Positions 45,698 to 58,256 are shown, counted from the first letter of the stretch. The stretch: 64,000 nucleotides of DNA from Atlantibacter sp. RC6 (GCF_014193285.1 NZ_JACHZE010000005.1:186001-250000); one strand, 5' to 3'. Notes: generated from the sequence alone by a model not told the origin. Translations and numbers: made by a program.

Positions 45698-46180
45698 TTA
45701 CGGCTCAAACGGCCTGCGCTGGAACTGATCGTGACCGCATTTCGGGCACAGCGGCAGCGGTTCCGGGGTGTAAAACGCCAGATGGTGATGGCATTTTTCA
45801 CACACCAGATTGCCAAGCCCCACCACTTCTCCGCTGTGATAGACGCCATGGTGGTTTAAATCCTGAAACACTTCGCGCCATTCCAGCTGGGTCTTGTCCG
45901 TGATGTCCGCCAGCTCCTGCCAGATACTCTCTTTAATTACCCGCATAAATACGCTGTCGGTAAACTCCTCCTGGCTTTCACCGTAACTACGGGCAAACTC
46001 CTCTAAATCGCGCCGCACCGCGCGCGTTACCTCTTCAGCTTCTGTGCGGGTGAGCTCACCGGTTTGCGCCATCTGCTGGCGCGCGCTGGCTACCAGCGCA
46101 TCGATATCCCGCTCACCGTTGCGTAAACGTTCGGTTAATGACGCCACCAGTTCACGATAAAATTGAGCAACCTTGTTCAT
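45698..46180 (-). CDS. ybeL: Zinc-ribbon protein YbeL (DUF1451)
   Basis: A 160-residue protein of the DUF1451 family. The helical N-terminal part (FYRELVASLTERLRNGERDI) is followed by a C-terminal zinc ribbon with paired cysteines in CEKCHHHLAFY and CPKCGHDQF. Function is unknown. Start ATG 46180 has AGGAGAAGTGCC upstream. Divergent from leuS. Confidence 0.92.
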   Translation of the reverse strand: MNKVAQFYRELVASLTERLRNGERDIDALVASARQQMAQTGELTRTEAEEVTRAVRRDLEEFARSYGESQEEFTDSVFMRVIKESIWQELADITDKTQLEWREVFQDLNHHGVYHSGEVVGLGNLVCEKCHHHLAFYTPEPLPLCPKCGHDQFQRRPFEP

Positions 46181-46408
46181 TTCGGCACTTCTCCTGGTCG
46201 GGTAACGTCTTCTAATAATAGACGTTAATCCCGGCAGGCTTTGTTAGCCGACGCACATCACAGGTAAAGGAATGCAAAGGTTGGCGGCGACAGGGAAACC
46301 AATCAAAGGCTGTTTTGCCGCAGTCGAATCGGCTATGCTATGCCGATCTTAATCACACTCATACATGCTACAGACGTAGCGGCAATGAAAACAGGACCAC
46401 TGGCTGCC

Positions 46409-48991
46409 ATGCAAGAGCAATATCGCCCGGAAGAGATTGAATCCCACGTACAGCATCACTGGGATGAGAAGCGCACATTCGAAGTGACTGAAGACGAGAG
46501 CAAAGAGAAGTATTACTGCCTGTCGATGCTTCCCTATCCTTCTGGTCGACTACACATGGGTCACGTTCGCAACTACACCATCGGCGACGTGATTGCCCGT
46601 TACCAGCGTATGCTGGGCAAAAATGTGCTTCAGCCGATCGGCTGGGATGCATTCGGTCTGCCAGCCGAGGGCGCAGCGGTGAAAAACAACACCGCGCCGG
46701 CCCCCTGGACCTACGACAATATCAATTACATGAAGAACCAGCTCAAAATGCTGGGCTTCGGTTACGACTGGAGCCGCGAGCTGGCGACCTGTACCCCGGA
46801 ATACTACCGTTGGGAGCAGAAGTTCTTTACCGAGCTGTATAAAAAAGGGCTGGTCTACAAGAAAACCTCCGCAGTGAACTGGTGCCCGAACGACCAGACC
46901 GTACTGGCGAACGAGCAGGTGATTGACGGCTGTTGCTGGCGCTGCGACACCAAAGTCGAGCGTAAAGAAATCCCGCAGTGGTTTATCAAAATCACCGCTT
47001 ACGCTGATGAGTTGCTGAACGATCTGGATAATCTGGATCAGTGGCCAGACACCGTTAAAACCATGCAGCGTAACTGGATTGGCCGCTCCGAAGGCGTAGA
47101 GATCACCTTCGACGTGGAAAACCGCGCTGACAAACTGACGGTTTACACCACCCGCCCGGACACCTTTATGGGCGTGACCTATCTGGCCGTGGCGGCGGGC
47201 CATCCGCTGGCGCAGGCTGCCGCGGCGTCCAACCCGGCGCTGGGCGATTTCATTGCCGAATGCCGTAACACCAAAGTTGCCGAAGCCGACATGGCGACGA
47301 TGGAGAAAAAAGGCATGGCGACCGGTTTTAACGCCATCCACCCGCTGACCGGCGAAACTGTACCGGTTTGGGTCGCGAACTTCGTGCTGATGGAATACGG
47401 CACCGGCGCCGTGATGGCCGTACCGGGCCACGACCAGCGCGACTGGGAATTCGCCACCAAATACCATCTTGCGATCAAACCGGTTATCCTGGCGCAGGAC
47501 GGCTCCGAGCCGGATCTGTCGCAGCAGGCGTTGACGGAAAAAGGCGTGCTGTTCAACTCTGGTGAGTTCGACGGCCTGCCGTTTGAAGAAGCGTTTAACG
47601 CCATTGCCGACAAACTGGCCGCTAAAGGCGTCGGCGAGCGCAAAATTAACTACCGTCTGCGCGACTGGGGCGTTTCCCGTCAGCGTTACTGGGGCGCGCC
47701 TATCCCGATGGTAACCCTGGAAGACGGCACCGTGATGCCGACCCCGGAAGACCAGTTGCCGGTGATCCTGCCGGAAGATGTGGTAATGGATGGCATCACC
47801 AGCCCGATCAAAGCCGACCCGGAATGGGCGAAAACCACTGTTAATGGTCAGCCTGCGCTGCGTGAAACCGACACCTTCGACACCTTTATGGAGTCCTCCT
47901 GGTACTATGCGCGCTACACCTGCCCGCAGTACGACAAAGGCATGCTCGATTCTAACGCCGCCAACTACTGGCTGCCGGTGGATATTTATATCGGTGGTAT
48001 TGAACACGCCATCATGCACCTGCTGTACTTCCGCTTCTTCCACAAGCTGATGCGCGATGCCGGTATGGTGACCTCCAACGAGCCAGCCAAACAGCTGCTC
48101 TGCCAGGGCATGGTGCTGGCGGACGCGTTCTACTACGTAGGCGCGAGCGGCGAGCGCAACTGGGTTTCCCCGGTAGACGCCATTGTTGAGCGTGACGATA
48201 AAGGCCGTATTGTTAAAGCTACCGACGCAGCGGGCCATGAACTGGTCTATGCTGGCATGAGCAAAATGTCGAAGTCGAAAAACAACGGCATCGACCCGCA
48301 GGTGATGGTAGAGCGTTACGGCGCGGATACCGTGCGTCTGTTTATGATGTTCGCCTCTCCGGCAGATATGACGCTGGAATGGCAGGAATCCGGCGTTGAA
48401 GGGGCTAACCGCTTCCTGAAACGCGTCTGGCGACTGGTTTACGAGCACACTGCGCAGGGCGCCGCCAGCGCGCTGGACGTTGCCGCGCTGACCGAAGATC
48501 AAAAAGCGTTGCGTCGCGATATCCATAAAACCATCGCGAAAGTGACGGATGATATCGGCCGCCGCCAGACCTTCAACACCGCTATCGCCGCTATCATGGA
48601 ACTGATGAACAAGCTGGTGAAAGCGGCGCAGGAAAGCGATCAGGACCGCGCATTAATGCGTGAAGCCCTGCTGGCCGTGGTGCGTATGCTGTATCCGTTC
48701 ACCCCGCACGTCAGCTTCAAACTGTGGCAGGAACTGAACGGCGAAGGCGATATCGATAACGCGCCGTGGCCGCAGGCTGACGAAAGCGCCATGGTGGAAG
48801 ATTCCCGTCTGGTGGTGGTGCAGGTTAACGGCAAAGTGCGCGGTAAAATCACCGTTCCGGCCGATGCCACTGAAGAACAGGTGCGCGAGCGTGCGGCTCA
48901 GGAACATCTGGTGGCGAAGTATCTTGAAGGCGTAACTGTGCGTAAAGTGATTTACGTACCGGGTAAACTGCTTAACCTGGTTGTTGGCTAA
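46409..48991 (+). CDS. leuS: Leucyl-tRNA synthetase
   Basis: Essential class I synthetase with a CP1 editing domain. 860 residues from ATG 46409 ([12 protein letters not shown]), the E. coli length. HIGH motif is in [16 protein letters not shown], editing-site sequence [20 protein letters not shown], and KMSKS is [12 protein letters not shown]. The longer reading from 46340 adds 23 unconserved residues. It leads the leuS-lptE-holA-nadD run. Confidence 0.98.
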   Translation: MQEQYRPEEIESHVQHHWDEKRTFEVTEDESKEKYYCLSMLPYPSGRLHMGHVRNYTIGDVIARYQRMLGKNVLQPIGWDAFGLPAEGAAVKNNTAPAPWTYDNINYMKNQLKMLGFGYDWSRELATCTPEYYRWEQKFFTELYKKGLVYKKTSAVNWCPNDQTVLANEQVIDGCCWRCDTKVERKEIPQWFIKITAYADELLNDLDNLDQWPDTVKTMQRNWIGRSEGVEITFDVENRADKLTVYTTRPDTFMGVTYLAVAAGHPLAQAAAASNPALGDFIAECRNTKVAEADMATMEKKGMATGFNAIHPLTGETVPVWVANFVLMEYGTGAVMAVPGHDQRDWEFATKYHLAIKPVILAQDGSEPDLSQQALTEKGVLFNSGEFDGLPFEEAFNAIADKLAAKGVGERKINYRLRDWGVSRQRYWGAPIPMVTLEDGTVMPTPEDQLPVILPEDVVMDGITSPIKADPEWAKTTVNGQPALRETDTFDTFMESSWYYARYTCPQYDKGMLDSNAANYWLPVDIYIGGIEHAIMHLLYFRFFHKLMRDAGMVTSNEPAKQLLCQGMVLADAFYYVGASGERNWVSPVDAIVERDDKGRIVKATDAAGHELVYAGMSKMSKSKNNGIDPQVMVERYGADTVRLFMMFASPADMTLEWQESGVEGANRFLKRVWRLVYEHTAQGAASALDVAALTEDQKALRRDIHKTIAKVTDDIGRRQTFNTAIAAIMELMNKLVKAAQESDQDRALMREALLAVVRMLYPFTPHVSFKLWQELNGEGDIDNAPWPQADESAMVEDSRLVVVQVNGKVRGKITVPADATEEQVRERAAQEHLVAKYLEGVTVRKVIYVPGKLLNLVVG

Positions 48992-49005
48992 GCACAGGAG
49001 GAAGC

Positions 49006-49596
49006 GTGCGATATCTCATCACTCTGATAGTGAGCCTGGCGGTGCTGGTGACCGCCGGATGTGGCTGGCACTTGCGCAGCACCACCCAGGTGCCCGAGCA
49101 AATGCATACGCTGATCCTGGATTCGGGTGACCCGTATGGCCCATTAAGCCGCGCGGTGCGTAAGCAGCTGCGTCTGAACGGCGTGGAAATTGTTGAGCCG
49201 AGTAAAGTGCGTAAAGACATTCCGTCTCTGCGTCTTGGCGCGGCGTCTATCTCGCAGGATACCGCGTCGGTATTCCAGGATGGCCGCACGGCGGAGTATC
49301 AGATGGTGATGACGGTAAGCGCCACGGTGCTGATCCCGGGCCACGATATCTACCCCATCAGCACCAAAGTGTTCCGTTCGTTCTTTGACAACCCGCTCAC
49401 TGCGCTGGCGAAAGATGCCGAACAGGACATCATTATCCAGGAAATGTATGACCGCGCGGCGGAACAGCTGATCCGTAAGCTGATGTCGGTACAGGTGAAA
49501 GATTTAGAAGCCACCAAATCTGAAGCGCCGACTACCCAGCAGAGCAGCACGACGACCTCGTCGGGCCGCGTTTCCACCACGCTTTCTGCTCAGTAA
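49006..49596 (+). CDS. lptE: LPS-assembly lipoprotein LptE
   Basis: An outer-membrane lipoprotein that plugs the LptD barrel and takes part in the final step of LPS export; essential. 196 residues, starting with GTG behind AGGAGG, with signal peptide and lipobox VTAGC (Cys19). Conserved start of the mature part is [15 protein letters not shown] Ser/Thr-rich tail ends the protein. Its stop overlaps the holA start by one base. Confidence 0.96.
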   Translation: MRYLITLIVSLAVLVTAGCGWHLRSTTQVPEQMHTLILDSGDPYGPLSRAVRKQLRLNGVEIVEPSKVRKDIPSLRLGAASISQDTASVFQDGRTAEYQMVMTVSATVLIPGHDIYPISTKVFRSFFDNPLTALAKDAEQDIIIQEMYDRAAEQLIRKLMSVQVKDLEATKSEAPTTQQSSTTTSSGRVSTTLSAQ

Positions 49597-50627
49597 TGGT
49601 CAGAGTTTGGCCTGAACAACTCCGCGCGCAGCTCAAAGAAGGGCTGCGCGCGGCGTATCTGCTGACCGGAAACGATCCGCTGTTGCTACAGGAAAGCCAG
49701 GACGCCATCCGTCAGGCCGCCCAACAGCAAGGGTTCGACGAACACCATACCCGCCAGATTGACGCGCAAACCGACTGGGAAGAGATTTTCTCGGTGACCC
49801 GCGCGTTAAGCCTGTTTGCCAGCCGCCAGACGCTGCTGCTGATCCTGCCCGACAATGGCCCCAATGCGGCGATTAACGATAAGTTAGCCGAACTGGTCAA
49901 CCTGCTGCATGAGGATCTGCTGCTGGTGGTGCGTGCAGTGAAGCTCACCAAAGCCCAGGAAAATGCCGGCTGGTTTACTGCCCTGTCCAGCCGCGGCGTG
50001 ATGGTCAACTGCCAGACGCCCGAGCAGGCGCAACTGCCGCGCTGGGTGGCTAACCGGGCAAAAAGCCGTCAGCTAACGCTGGATGACGCGGCCAGCCAAC
50101 TGCTGTGCTACTGCTACGAAGGTAACCTGCTGGCGCTGGCCCAGGCGCTGGATCGGCTGGCGCTGCTGTGGCCCGACGGCAAACTCACTCTGCCCCGCGT
50201 GGAGCAGGCGGTTAACGACGCCGCGCATTTCACGCCGTTCCACTGGGTGGATGCGCTGCTGGCCGGGAAAAGCAAACGCGCGCTGCACATTCTGCAACAG
50301 CTGCGGCTGGAAGGCAGCGAACCGGTGATCCTGCTGCGTACCGTACAGCGCGAACTGTTGCTGATGGTCACGCTTAAACGTCAGTCGCAACATACGCCGC
50401 TGCGCAATTTGTTCGATCAGCATCGGGTCTGGCAAAACCGCCGGACTCTGCTCAGCGATGCGCTAACCCGGCTGAGCGACGATCAGCTGCGCCAGGCGGT
50501 CAGCCTGCTCGCGCAGATCGAGCTGACGCTAAAACAGGATTATGGCCAATCGGTGTGGCAGGAGCTGGAAGGGTTATCCCTGCTGCTGTGCCATAAAGCC
50601 TTACCGGATGTGTTTATTCATGGCTAA
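49596..50627 (+). CDS. holA: DNA polymerase III delta subunit
   Basis: The clamp-opening wrench of the clamp loader, 343 residues. N-terminal AAA+-like fold with [20 protein letters not shown], the region that contacts the beta clamp, and [12 protein letters not shown]; helical C-terminal collar domain. ATG 49596 overlaps lptE. nadD begins inside its last eight bases. Confidence 0.97.
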   Translation: MVRVWPEQLRAQLKEGLRAAYLLTGNDPLLLQESQDAIRQAAQQQGFDEHHTRQIDAQTDWEEIFSVTRALSLFASRQTLLLILPDNGPNAAINDKLAELVNLLHEDLLLVVRAVKLTKAQENAGWFTALSSRGVMVNCQTPEQAQLPRWVANRAKSRQLTLDDAASQLLCYCYEGNLLALAQALDRLALLWPDGKLTLPRVEQAVNDAAHFTPFHWVDALLAGKSKRALHILQQLRLEGSEPVILLRTVQRELLLMVTLKRQSQHTPLRNLFDQHRVWQNRRTLLSDALTRLSDDQLRQAVSLLAQIELTLKQDYGQSVWQELEGLSLLLCHKALPDVFIHG

Positions 50628-51267
50628 GCCGCTGCTTGCTTATTACGGCGGGACATTCGATCCCATTCACTTTGGGCATATCAAACCGGTAGAAGCGCTC
50701 GCGCGCCAGGTCGGTCTGCATAAAGTGGTGATAATCCCCAATAACGTGCCGCCCCACCGTCCTCAGCCCGAGGCCAGCAGCGCCCAGCGTAAGGCAATGA
50801 TTGAAGCGGCGATCCACAACAATGCGCTGTTTGAACTCGATGACCGGGAATTACAACGCGCGATGCCCTCCTGGACCGCGGACACCATGGACGCGCTGCG
50901 TGCTGAACAGGGCCCTGCGCAGCCGCTGGGGTTTATCATTGGCCAGGACTCGCTGCTGGGGTTTCAAACCTGGCATCGCTATGCCGATATTCTCGCCAAC
51001 TGCCACCTGCTGGTGTGCCGCCGGCCGGGTTATCCCCTCACCATGCCCGACGCCGAGCAGCAGCGCTGGCTGGAACAACATCTGGCAAGCGATGCAGGCG
51101 AGCTCCACACCCTGCCTGCCGGGAAAATTTTCCTCGCCGACACCCCACTCTTAGCGATCTCGGCCACCGGGATCCGCCAACGTCTGGAAAACGGCCAGCC
51201 GTGCGACGATCTCGTTCCCGGCCCGGTGATGGATTACATTACGCGCCACGGTTTGTATCGCGACTGA
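50620..51267 (+). CDS. nadD: Nicotinate-mononucleotide adenylyltransferase
   Basis: Adenylates nicotinate mononucleotide in NAD synthesis; essential. 215 residues from ATG 50620 ([20 protein letters not shown]), with the nucleotidyltransferase (T/H)xGH motif in that segment and [13 protein letters not shown] near the C-terminus. The start lies within holA. The 3' end overlaps the convergent cobD end by 29 bases. Confidence 0.97.
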   Translation: MAKPLLAYYGGTFDPIHFGHIKPVEALARQVGLHKVVIIPNNVPPHRPQPEASSAQRKAMIEAAIHNNALFELDDRELQRAMPSWTADTMDALRAEQGPAQPLGFIIGQDSLLGFQTWHRYADILANCHLLVCRRPGYPLTMPDAEQQRWLEQHLASDAGELHTLPAGKIFLADTPLLAISATGIRQRLENGQPCDDLVPGPVMDYITRHGLYRD

Positions 51268-52324
51268 TTGCCGTTAACGCGGCGATCAGCGCCTCGTTAT
51301 CGCTCCTGCTTTTCACCGCCACCCGGAAATAACGCTTGTCCAGCCCCGGATAATTCGCGCAACTGCGGATCAAAATCTGCTGCGCCAGCAACCGGCGCTG
51401 CAAATCCTCTTCGCCGTCGTAGCGGAAAAACAGGTAGTTCGCTTCCCCTGGCCACAGGGTCAAATCCGGCAATTCGTTTAGCGACTGCCATAACCAGGGC
51501 CGTTCCGTTTCCAGCCACTGAAAGGTCGCTTGTTGATACGCGGCGTCATCCAGCACGATCTCCCCCGCCAGAGCGGCAAAGGCGTTAATGGTCCATGGCT
51601 CGCGACTGGCGCGCAATGCCGCCACGCGCGACGCGTCGCTATTGATGACGTAGCCCAGCCGCAGGCCGGGAATGGCATAGAATTTGGTCAGAGAGCGCAA
51701 AATCCACAACTGGGGATGCTCAGCAAGCCAGCCGGCGCAACCGGCGGCGTCGGGCATAAAATCGATAAACGCCTCGTCGATCACCAGCGCAATGTTAAGT
51801 TCAGCGCAACGGGAAACGATCGCTTTCATCAATCCGCGATCCGGCATTAAACCGGTGGGATTGTTAGGCGTACAGAGCACCAGGCAGTCAAGATCGGGCG
51901 TCAGGGCAGCCAGCAACCGGCTATCCGGCTGCCAGCCATCGGCTTCGGTTAACGGATAGTCGGTAATGCGGCACCCCACCCGGCTTAACGCCCGACGATA
52001 TTCCGCAAAGCCCGGCGTCAGCAGCAGGGCGTGACGGGGCGCGAGATGGGCCAATAGCTGGAAAATCAGTTCGGTTTCACCATTACCCGCCATCAGCCAG
52101 CTCGTCGGCACGTTAAGATGTTTCGCCAGCGCCTGGTGCAGCGCCAGATATTCCGGATCCGGATAGCGCTGCGCCGCATCGAGATGTTCAACAATAGCGC
52201 GCCTCAGCGTGGCGGGCATCCCGAGCGGATTGATATTAGCGCTGAAATCAATCAGCTGCGCCGGGTCCACCCCGGCCAGCGCCGCCGCTTCGCGAATATT
52301 GCCGCCGTGATTGCTGGTAAACAT
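51239..52324 (-). CDS. cobD: L-threonine-O-3-phosphate decarboxylase CobD
   Basis: PLP enzyme that makes (R)-1-amino-2-propanol phosphate, the nucleotide-loop linker of cobalamin. 361 residues, class I aminotransferase fold: [36 protein letters not shown], and the PLP lysine in [18 protein letters not shown] 52324 has GGAGGT at ideal spacing; the in-frame extension to 52696 runs across the promoter region and into cobC. Salmonella has the same nadD-cobD-cobC arrangement; E. coli K-12 lacks cobD. A related histidinol-phosphate aminotransferase is the alternative, but context favours CobD. Confidence 0.92.
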   Translation of the reverse strand: MFTSNHGGNIREAAALAGVDPAQLIDFSANINPLGMPATLRRAIVEHLDAAQRYPDPEYLALHQALAKHLNVPTSWLMAGNGETELIFQLLAHLAPRHALLLTPGFAEYRRALSRVGCRITDYPLTEADGWQPDSRLLAALTPDLDCLVLCTPNNPTGLMPDRGLMKAIVSRCAELNIALVIDEAFIDFMPDAAGCAGWLAEHPQLWILRSLTKFYAIPGLRLGYVINSDASRVAALRASREPWTINAFAALAGEIVLDDAAYQQATFQWLETERPWLWQSLNELPDLTLWPGEANYLFFRYDGEEDLQRRLLAQQILIRSCANYPGLDKRYFRVAVKSRSDNEALIAALTAISRDTNRGA

Positions 52325-52420
52325 AGCACCTCCGAAAACGTAAAACGCCATCTTACCCCAAAGCCTGCGTCTGGCTGCGACTGATGGTAGACTCAATAGC
52401 GGTGAATTAAGGAGCAATGC

Positions 52421-53041
52421 ATGAAACTCTGGCTGGTAAGACATGGACAAACCGAGGCGAACGTCGCCGGGTTGTACAGCGGACGTAGTGAAACCGCACT
52501 CACCGAGCAGGGCATTCGTCAGGCGACGCAGGTTGGGCAACTGCTTCAGGCGGTGCCCTTCGACCGCGTGCTGAGCAGCGCGCTGGGCCGGGCGCAGCAT
52601 ACCGCTCATCTGGTACTGGAAGGCCGCGACCAGGCCATTGAAACCAACCCGCTGCTCAACGAAATGCATTTTGGCGACTGGGAAATGCGCCATCATCGCG
52701 ATTTACAGCGTGAAGACGCCATTACCTATGCCGCCTGGTGCCGGGACTGGCAAAACACCATTCCCACCAACGGCGAAGGTTTTCAGAATTTCTCGCAGCG
52801 GGTTTTGGCGCTTTCCCGGGATTTACGCGCTATGCCGCAGGAAAACATTCTGGTGGTCAGCCATCAGGGGGTGCTGAGCCTGCTTATCGCCACGCTGATG
52901 GGCATGCCGCCGCCGTCCCTGTGGCACTTTATGATCGAACAAGGCAGTTGGAGCATGGTGGAAATCCAGCAGGATTTTGTCACGCTGCGCACCCTGAATA
53001 ACCGGGCGGCGGCCGTTATTCACCCGGCTGGAGAGTTCTGA
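52421..53041 (+). CDS. cobC: Adenosylcobalamin/alpha-ribazole phosphatase CobC
   Basis: Histidine phosphatase acting late in cobalamin nucleotide-loop assembly. 206 residues; [10 protein letters not shown] carries the phosphohistidine, and VVSHQGVL the second catalytic His. Start ATG 52421 follows AAGGAG. Divergent from cobD, its partner pathway gene. Confidence 0.95.
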   Translation: MKLWLVRHGQTEANVAGLYSGRSETALTEQGIRQATQVGQLLQAVPFDRVLSSALGRAQHTAHLVLEGRDQAIETNPLLNEMHFGDWEMRHHRDLQREDAITYAAWCRDWQNTIPTNGEGFQNFSQRVLALSRDLRAMPQENILVVSHQGVLSLLIATLMGMPPPSLWHFMIEQGSWSMVEIQQDFVTLRTLNNRAAAVIHPAGEF

Positions 53042-53066
53042 TTTTCTTCTGGCGAACCGTTGCGTA

Positions 53067-53094
53067 TTGACAGGTTATATAAGGCTGATATCCT
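53067..53094 (+). promoter_or_regulatory. Predicted promoter upstream of rsfS
   Basis: TTGACA (53067-53072), 16-base spacer, TATCCT (53089-53094). It is the best sigma-70 match in the 239-base gap between cobC and rsfS and would drive rsfS-rlmH-mrdAB-rlpA. Confidence 0.6.
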
Positions 53095-53184
53095 CCGCTG
53101 CCAGACTTTCTCCCGCCGATGGCCATTTTCTAAATTGTTTTACAAAAATGGCGATGCAAACTCATGTCAGCGGTGGGATGATAG

Positions 53185-53598
<414 letters not shown>

Positions 53599-53601
53599 GG
53601 C

Positions 53602-54069
53602 GTGAAACTGCAACTGGTCGCCGTTGGCACCAAAATGCCTGACTGGGTGCAAACCGGTTTTACCGAATATCTGCGCCGCTTTCCGAAAGATATGCCGTTC
53701 GAACTCATCGAAATCCCGGCGGGAAAGCGGGGCAAAAACGCCGACATTAAACGCATCCTCGATAAAGAGGGTGAACTGATGTTGGCCGCAGCAGGCAAAA
53801 ATCGCATCGTCACGCTCGATATTCCAGGCCGTCCGTGGGATACCCCGCAGCTCGCCAGTGAGCTGGAGCGCTGGAAACTGGATGGCCGGGACGTGAGTCT
53901 GCTTATTGGCGGCCCGGAAGGGTTATCTCCAGCCTGTAAAGCCGCTGCCGAACAGAGCTGGTCGCTTTCTGCGCTGACGCTGCCGCACCCGCTAGTGCGT
54001 GTTCTGGTCGCAGAAAGCCTTTATCGGGCGTGGAGTATCACCACCAACCACCCTTACCATCGTGAGTAA
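53602..54069 (+). CDS. rlmH: 23S rRNA (pseudouridine-1915-N3) methyltransferase RlmH
   Basis: A 155-residue SPOUT-class methyltransferase that methylates pseudouridine 1915 in helix 69. Starts with GTG 53602. The knotted SAM site is shown by [20 protein letters not shown] and the end [20 protein letters not shown]. Coupled to rsfS, which acts on the same subunit. Confidence 0.96.
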   Translation: MKLQLVAVGTKMPDWVQTGFTEYLRRFPKDMPFELIEIPAGKRGKNADIKRILDKEGELMLAAAGKNRIVTLDIPGRPWDTPQLASELERWKLDGRDVSLLIGGPEGLSPACKAAAEQSWSLSALTLPHPLVRVLVAESLYRAWSITTNHPYHRE

Positions 54070-54095
54070 ACGCTACCAGGTAGATTAAGCAGCGG

Positions 54096-55994
54096 ATGAA
54101 ATTACAGAATTCTTTTCGCGACTATACGGCTGAGTCCGCGCTTTTTGTGCGTCGGGCTCTGGTCGCCTTTTCAGGGATATTACTGCTTACCGGCATACTG
54201 ATCGCGAATCTCTATAATTTGCAGATCCTGCGTTTTACTGATTACCAGACGCGTTCTAACGAAAACCGCATCAAGCTGGTGCCGATCCCGCCGAGCCGCG
54301 GCATTATTTACGACCGCAACGGCATCCCGCTGGCCCTTAACCGCACCATCTACCAAATCGAGATGATGCCGGAAAAAGTCGATAACGTGCAGCAGACGCT
54401 CGAGGCGCTGCGCGGCGTGGTGGCTCTGACGGATGACGATATCGCGGCGTTCAAAAAAGAGCGCTCCCGCTCCCATCGCTTTACGTCGATTCCGGTGAAA
54501 ACCAACCTGACGGAAGTTCAGGTGGCGCGTTTCGCCGTGAACCAGTACCGCTTTCCCGGCGTGGAAGTAAAAGGCTATAAACGCCGCTACTACCCCTATG
54601 GTTCCGCCCTGACTCACGTTATCGGCTACGTGTCGAAAATCAACGATAAAGACGTGGAGCGCCTCGACAAAGACGGCAAGCTGGCGAACTATGCCGCAAC
54701 CCACGATATCGGCAAGCTGGGCATTGAGCGCTACTACGAAGACGTGCTGCACGGCCAGACCGGTTATGAAGAGGTCGAAGTTAATAACCGTGGCCGGGTT
54801 ATCCGCCAACTGAAAGAAGTGCCGCCGCAGGCCGGGCACGATATTCATCTGACCATTGATTTACAGCTACAGGCCTATATCGAGACCCTGTTGCAGGGCA
54901 GCCGCGCGGCGGTGGTGGTTACCGATCCGCGCACCGGCGGCGTGCTGGCGATGGTGTCCACTCCAAGCTATAACCCTAACCTGTTCGTCGACGGCATCTC
55001 CAGCAAGGATTACTCGGCGCTGCTGAACGATCCGAACACCCCGCTGGTCAACCGCGCCACCCAGGGGATTTACCCGCCAGCCTCTACCGTGAAGCCTTAT
55101 GTCGCTGTGTCGGCGTTAAGCTCGGGGGTGATTACCCGCAATACCACGCTATTCGACCCCGGCTGGTGGCAGTTGCCTGGCTCGGAAAAACGCTACCGTG
55201 ACTGGAAAAAATGGGGCCATGGGCGCCTGAACATTACGAAGTCGCTGGAAGAATCGGCGGATACCTTCTTCTATCAGGTCGCCTATGACATGGGCATCGA
55301 CCGGCTCTCGGAATGGATGGGCAAATTCGGCTATGGCCATTACACCGGTATCGATCTCGCGGAAGAGCGCTCCGGAAACATGCCGACCCGCGAGTGGAAG
55401 CTGAAGCGCTTTAAGAAGCCATGGTATCAGGGTGATACCATTCCGGTGGGTATCGGCCAGGGTTACTGGACCTCAACGCCGTTGCAGATGAATAAAGCGA
55501 TGATGATCCTGATTAACGATGGCGTGGTGAAAGTGCCGCATCTGCTGATGAGCACCACTATCGACGGCAAACAGCAGCCCTGGGTGCAACCGGAGCAGCC
55601 GCCGGTGGGCGATATCCACTCCGGCTACTGGGAAATCGCCAAAGACGGGATGTATGGCGTGGCGAACCGCGCCAACGGCACCGGACACAAATATTTCGCC
55701 AGCGCGCCGTATAAAATCGCCGCCAAGTCGGGTACCGCGCAGGTTTTCGGCCTGAAAGCCAACGAAACCTATAACGCCCATCGCATCGCCGAGCGTCTGC
55801 GCGACCACAAACTGATGACCGCGTTTGCCCCGTACGATAATCCGCAGGTCGCGGTCGCCATGATCCTTGAGAACGGCGGCGCTGGCCCGGCGGTAGGGAC
55901 CATCATGCGCCAGATCCTCGACCATATCATGCTCGGGGATAACAACACCGAACTGCCCGCTGAAAATCCGGCTGTGGCCGCGGCGGAGGACTAA
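54096..55994 (+). CDS. mrdA: Penicillin-binding protein 2 (transpeptidase)
   Basis: Essential elongasome transpeptidase that cross-links peptidoglycan during lateral wall growth with RodA and MreBCD. 632 residues: short cytoplasmic N-terminus, one transmembrane helix (about 20-42), dimerisation/pedestal domain, then the penicillin-binding domain with Ser330 in [13 protein letters not shown] (SxN-equivalent) and KSGTAQ. ATG 54096; the stop overlaps mrdB. Confidence 0.98.
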   Translation: MKLQNSFRDYTAESALFVRRALVAFSGILLLTGILIANLYNLQILRFTDYQTRSNENRIKLVPIPPSRGIIYDRNGIPLALNRTIYQIEMMPEKVDNVQQTLEALRGVVALTDDDIAAFKKERSRSHRFTSIPVKTNLTEVQVARFAVNQYRFPGVEVKGYKRRYYPYGSALTHVIGYVSKINDKDVERLDKDGKLANYAATHDIGKLGIERYYEDVLHGQTGYEEVEVNNRGRVIRQLKEVPPQAGHDIHLTIDLQLQAYIETLLQGSRAAVVVTDPRTGGVLAMVSTPSYNPNLFVDGISSKDYSALLNDPNTPLVNRATQGIYPPASTVKPYVAVSALSSGVITRNTTLFDPGWWQLPGSEKRYRDWKKWGHGRLNITKSLEESADTFFYQVAYDMGIDRLSEWMGKFGYGHYTGIDLAEERSGNMPTREWKLKRFKKPWYQGDTIPVGIGQGYWTSTPLQMNKAMMILINDGVVKVPHLLMSTTIDGKQQPWVQPEQPPVGDIHSGYWEIAKDGMYGVANRANGTGHKYFASAPYKIAAKSGTAQVFGLKANETYNAHRIAERLRDHKLMTAFAPYDNPQVAVAMILENGGAGPAVGTIMRQILDHIMLGDNNTELPAENPAVAAAED

Positions 55995-57106
55995 TGACCG
56001 ATAATCCGAATAAAAAAACCATCTGGGATAAAATCCATCTCGATCCCACCTTTATGCTGATCATCCTGGCGCTGTTAACCTACAGCGCCCTGGTTATCTG
56101 GAGCGCCAGCGGCCAGGACCTGGATATGACCGAACGTAAAATCGGCCAGATCCTGATGGGGCTGGTGGTGATGGTGGTGATGGCGCAAATCCCCCCGCGC
56201 GTGTATGAAGGCTGGGCGCCCTATTTGTACATCGTGTGTATTATTTTGCTGGTGGCGGTGGACGCTTTCGGGGCCATCTCCAAAGGGGCGCAGCGCTGGC
56301 TGGATTTGGGCGTCGTTCGCTTCCAGCCCTCGGAAATCGCTAAAATCGCGGTGCCGCTGATGGTGGCGCGCTTTATTAACCGTGATGTCTGCCCGCCCAG
56401 CCTGAAGAATACCGGTATCGCGCTGGTGCTCATCTTTATGCCAACGCTGCTGGTGGCGGCGCAGCCGGACCTCGGCACCTCGATTCTGGTGGCGCTTTCC
56501 GGCCTGTTCGTGCTGTTTTTATCCGGCCTGAGCTGGCGGCTGATTTTAATCGCCGTGCTGCTGGTGGCGGCGTTTATCCCGATCCTGTGGTTCTTCCTGA
56601 TGCATGACTATCAGCGTCAGCGCGTGATGATGCTACTCGACCCGGAATCCGACCCTCTCGGCGCGGGCTATCATATTATTCAGTCTAAAATTGCTATTGG
56701 CTCGGGCGGTTTGCGCGGTAAAGGCTGGCTGCACGGCACCCAGTCGCAACTGGAGTTTTTGCCCGAGCGCCATACCGACTTTATCTTCGCGGTGCTGGCG
56801 GAGGAGTTAGGCCTGGTGGGCGTACTGATTTTACTGGCGCTGTACATTCTGCTGATTATGCGCGGACTGTGGATAGCGGCCCGGGCGCAAACCACCTTTG
56901 GCCGGGTCATGGCGGGCGGTTTGATGTTGATTTTGTTCGTTTATGTGTTTGTGAATATTGGTATGGTAAGTGGTATTTTGCCCGTGGTTGGGGTGCCGCT
57001 GCCTCTGGTGAGTTATGGGGGCTCGGCTTTGATCGTACTGATGGCCGGGTTTGGTATCGTGATGTCGATACATACCCACCGAAAAATGCTGTCTAAAAGC
57101 GTATAA
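55994..57106 (+). CDS. mrdB: Peptidoglycan glycosyltransferase RodA
   Basis: SEDS-family membrane glycosyltransferase of the elongasome, partner of PBP2. 370 residues with about ten helices. Family motifs: [50 protein letters not shown] then [19 protein letters not shown], and [16 protein letters not shown] overlaps the mrdA stop. Confidence 0.98.
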   Translation: MTDNPNKKTIWDKIHLDPTFMLIILALLTYSALVIWSASGQDLDMTERKIGQILMGLVVMVVMAQIPPRVYEGWAPYLYIVCIILLVAVDAFGAISKGAQRWLDLGVVRFQPSEIAKIAVPLMVARFINRDVCPPSLKNTGIALVLIFMPTLLVAAQPDLGTSILVALSGLFVLFLSGLSWRLILIAVLLVAAFIPILWFFLMHDYQRQRVMMLLDPESDPLGAGYHIIQSKIAIGSGGLRGKGWLHGTQSQLEFLPERHTDFIFAVLAEELGLVGVLILLALYILLIMRGLWIAARAQTTFGRVMAGGLMLILFVYVFVNIGMVSGILPVVGVPLPLVSYGGSALIVLMAGFGIVMSIHTHRKMLSKSV

Positions 57107-57116
57107 GGGGAACGCA

Positions 57117-58256
57117 ATGCGTAAGCAGTGGCTTGGAGTCTGCGTCGCAGCAGGATTGCTGGCGGCCTGTAGTTCAAATGATGACGGTCAGGCGCCCACC
57201 ACCGTGGCTCCACAGCCTGCCGTATGTAACGGCCCGGTTGTGGAGATTGGCGGCGCGGAGCCGCGCTATGAGTCGCTGAACCCTTCAGTGAATCAGGATT
57301 ATCAGCGCGACGGTAAAAGCTACAAAATCGTTCAGGATGCCTCTGGCTTCAGCCAGGCCGGGCTTGCCGCGATTTATGACGCCGAGCCGGGCAGCAATCT
57401 GACCGCGTCGGGCGAAACCTTTGATCCGATGCAGTTGACCGCCGCGCACCCAACGCTGCCGATACCAAGCTATGCGCGCGTGACCAACCTGGCGAATGGC
57501 CGCATGATTGTGGTGCGCATTAACGATCGTGGCCCGTATGGCAACGACCGTATTATTTCGCTGTCCCGCGCGTCCGCCGACCGTCTGAACACGTCGAATA
57601 ACACCAAAGTGCGCGTCGACCCGATTATCGTTGCGCCGGACGGCTCCCTGTCCGGCCCGGGAATGGCATGTACCACAGTGGCTAAACAGACCTACGCCCT
57701 GCCCGCGCGCCCTGATCTGAATACCGGCCTGGGCAGCGCGTCGTCCGTGCCGCAGGCGCAACCCGCCGGCGATGTGCGCGCCATCAGCAATGATACCCTG
57801 CAAAGCGACGATACCACCGGCGCGCCGGTCCGCAGCAGCGGGTTCTTAGGCGCACCGACACCACTTAACAGCGGCGTGATCGAAAGTGACACCCCTGCTC
57901 CGGCTCCGGTTAGCGCGCCAGTTAGCGCGCCGCAAACCTCGCCAGCCGCCGCTCCGGCACCGGTGACAGCGCCGGGCTCAGTCCAGGGCAGCGTCAATGC
58001 CCCTGTAGCTGCCGCTGCCGCGACCGGTAGCTACGTGGTTCAGGTCGGCGCGGTCAGCGACAGCGCGCGCGCCAGCCAGTGGCAGCAAAAGCTCAGCCAG
58101 CAGTTTGGCGTGCCGGGGCGCGTAACGCCGAACGGCGCGGTGTATCGCGTTCAGCTTGGGCCGTTCAGCAGTAAATCCCAAGCCGCCGCGATCCAGCAAC
58201 GTCTGAGCAACGAGGCACAATTACAGTCATTCATAACAAACGGCGGCGCGCAGTAA
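57117..58256 (+). CDS. rlpA: RlpA, septal-ring lytic transglycosylase lipoprotein
   Basis: An outer-membrane lipoprotein localising to the division septum; a lytic transglycosylase for denuded glycan in Pseudomonas, with weak or unproven activity in enterics. 379 residues, slightly longer than E. coli RlpA (362). Lipobox LLAAC (Cys18); double-psi beta-barrel with SGETFDPMQLTAAHPTLPIP and VVRINDRGPYGNDRIISLS; an Ala/Pro/Ser-rich linker (about 255-300); C-terminal SPOR domain VVQVGAVSDSARASQWQQKL. Starts ten bases after mrdB. Confidence 0.95.
   Translation: MRKQWLGVCVAAGLLAACSSNDDGQAPTTVAPQPAVCNGPVVEIGGAEPRYESLNPSVNQDYQRDGKSYKIVQDASGFSQAGLAAIYDAEPGSNLTASGETFDPMQLTAAHPTLPIPSYARVTNLANGRMIVVRINDRGPYGNDRIISLSRASADRLNTSNNTKVRVDPIIVAPDGSLSGPGMACTTVAKQTYALPARPDLNTGLGSASSVPQAQPAGDVRAISNDTLQSDDTTGAPVRSSGFLGAPTPLNSGVIESDTPAPAPVSAPVSAPQTSPAAAPAPVTAPGSVQGSVNAPVAAAAATGSYVVQVGAVSDSARASQWQQKLSQQFGVPGRVTPNGAVYRVQLGPFSSKSQAAAIQQRLSNEAQLQSFITNGGAQ

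Noticed and set aside
46550-48526. 658-codon open frame antisense to leuS
   Set aside because: A shadow of the GC-rich leuS codons; composition is His/Arg/Gly rich with no recognisable domain.
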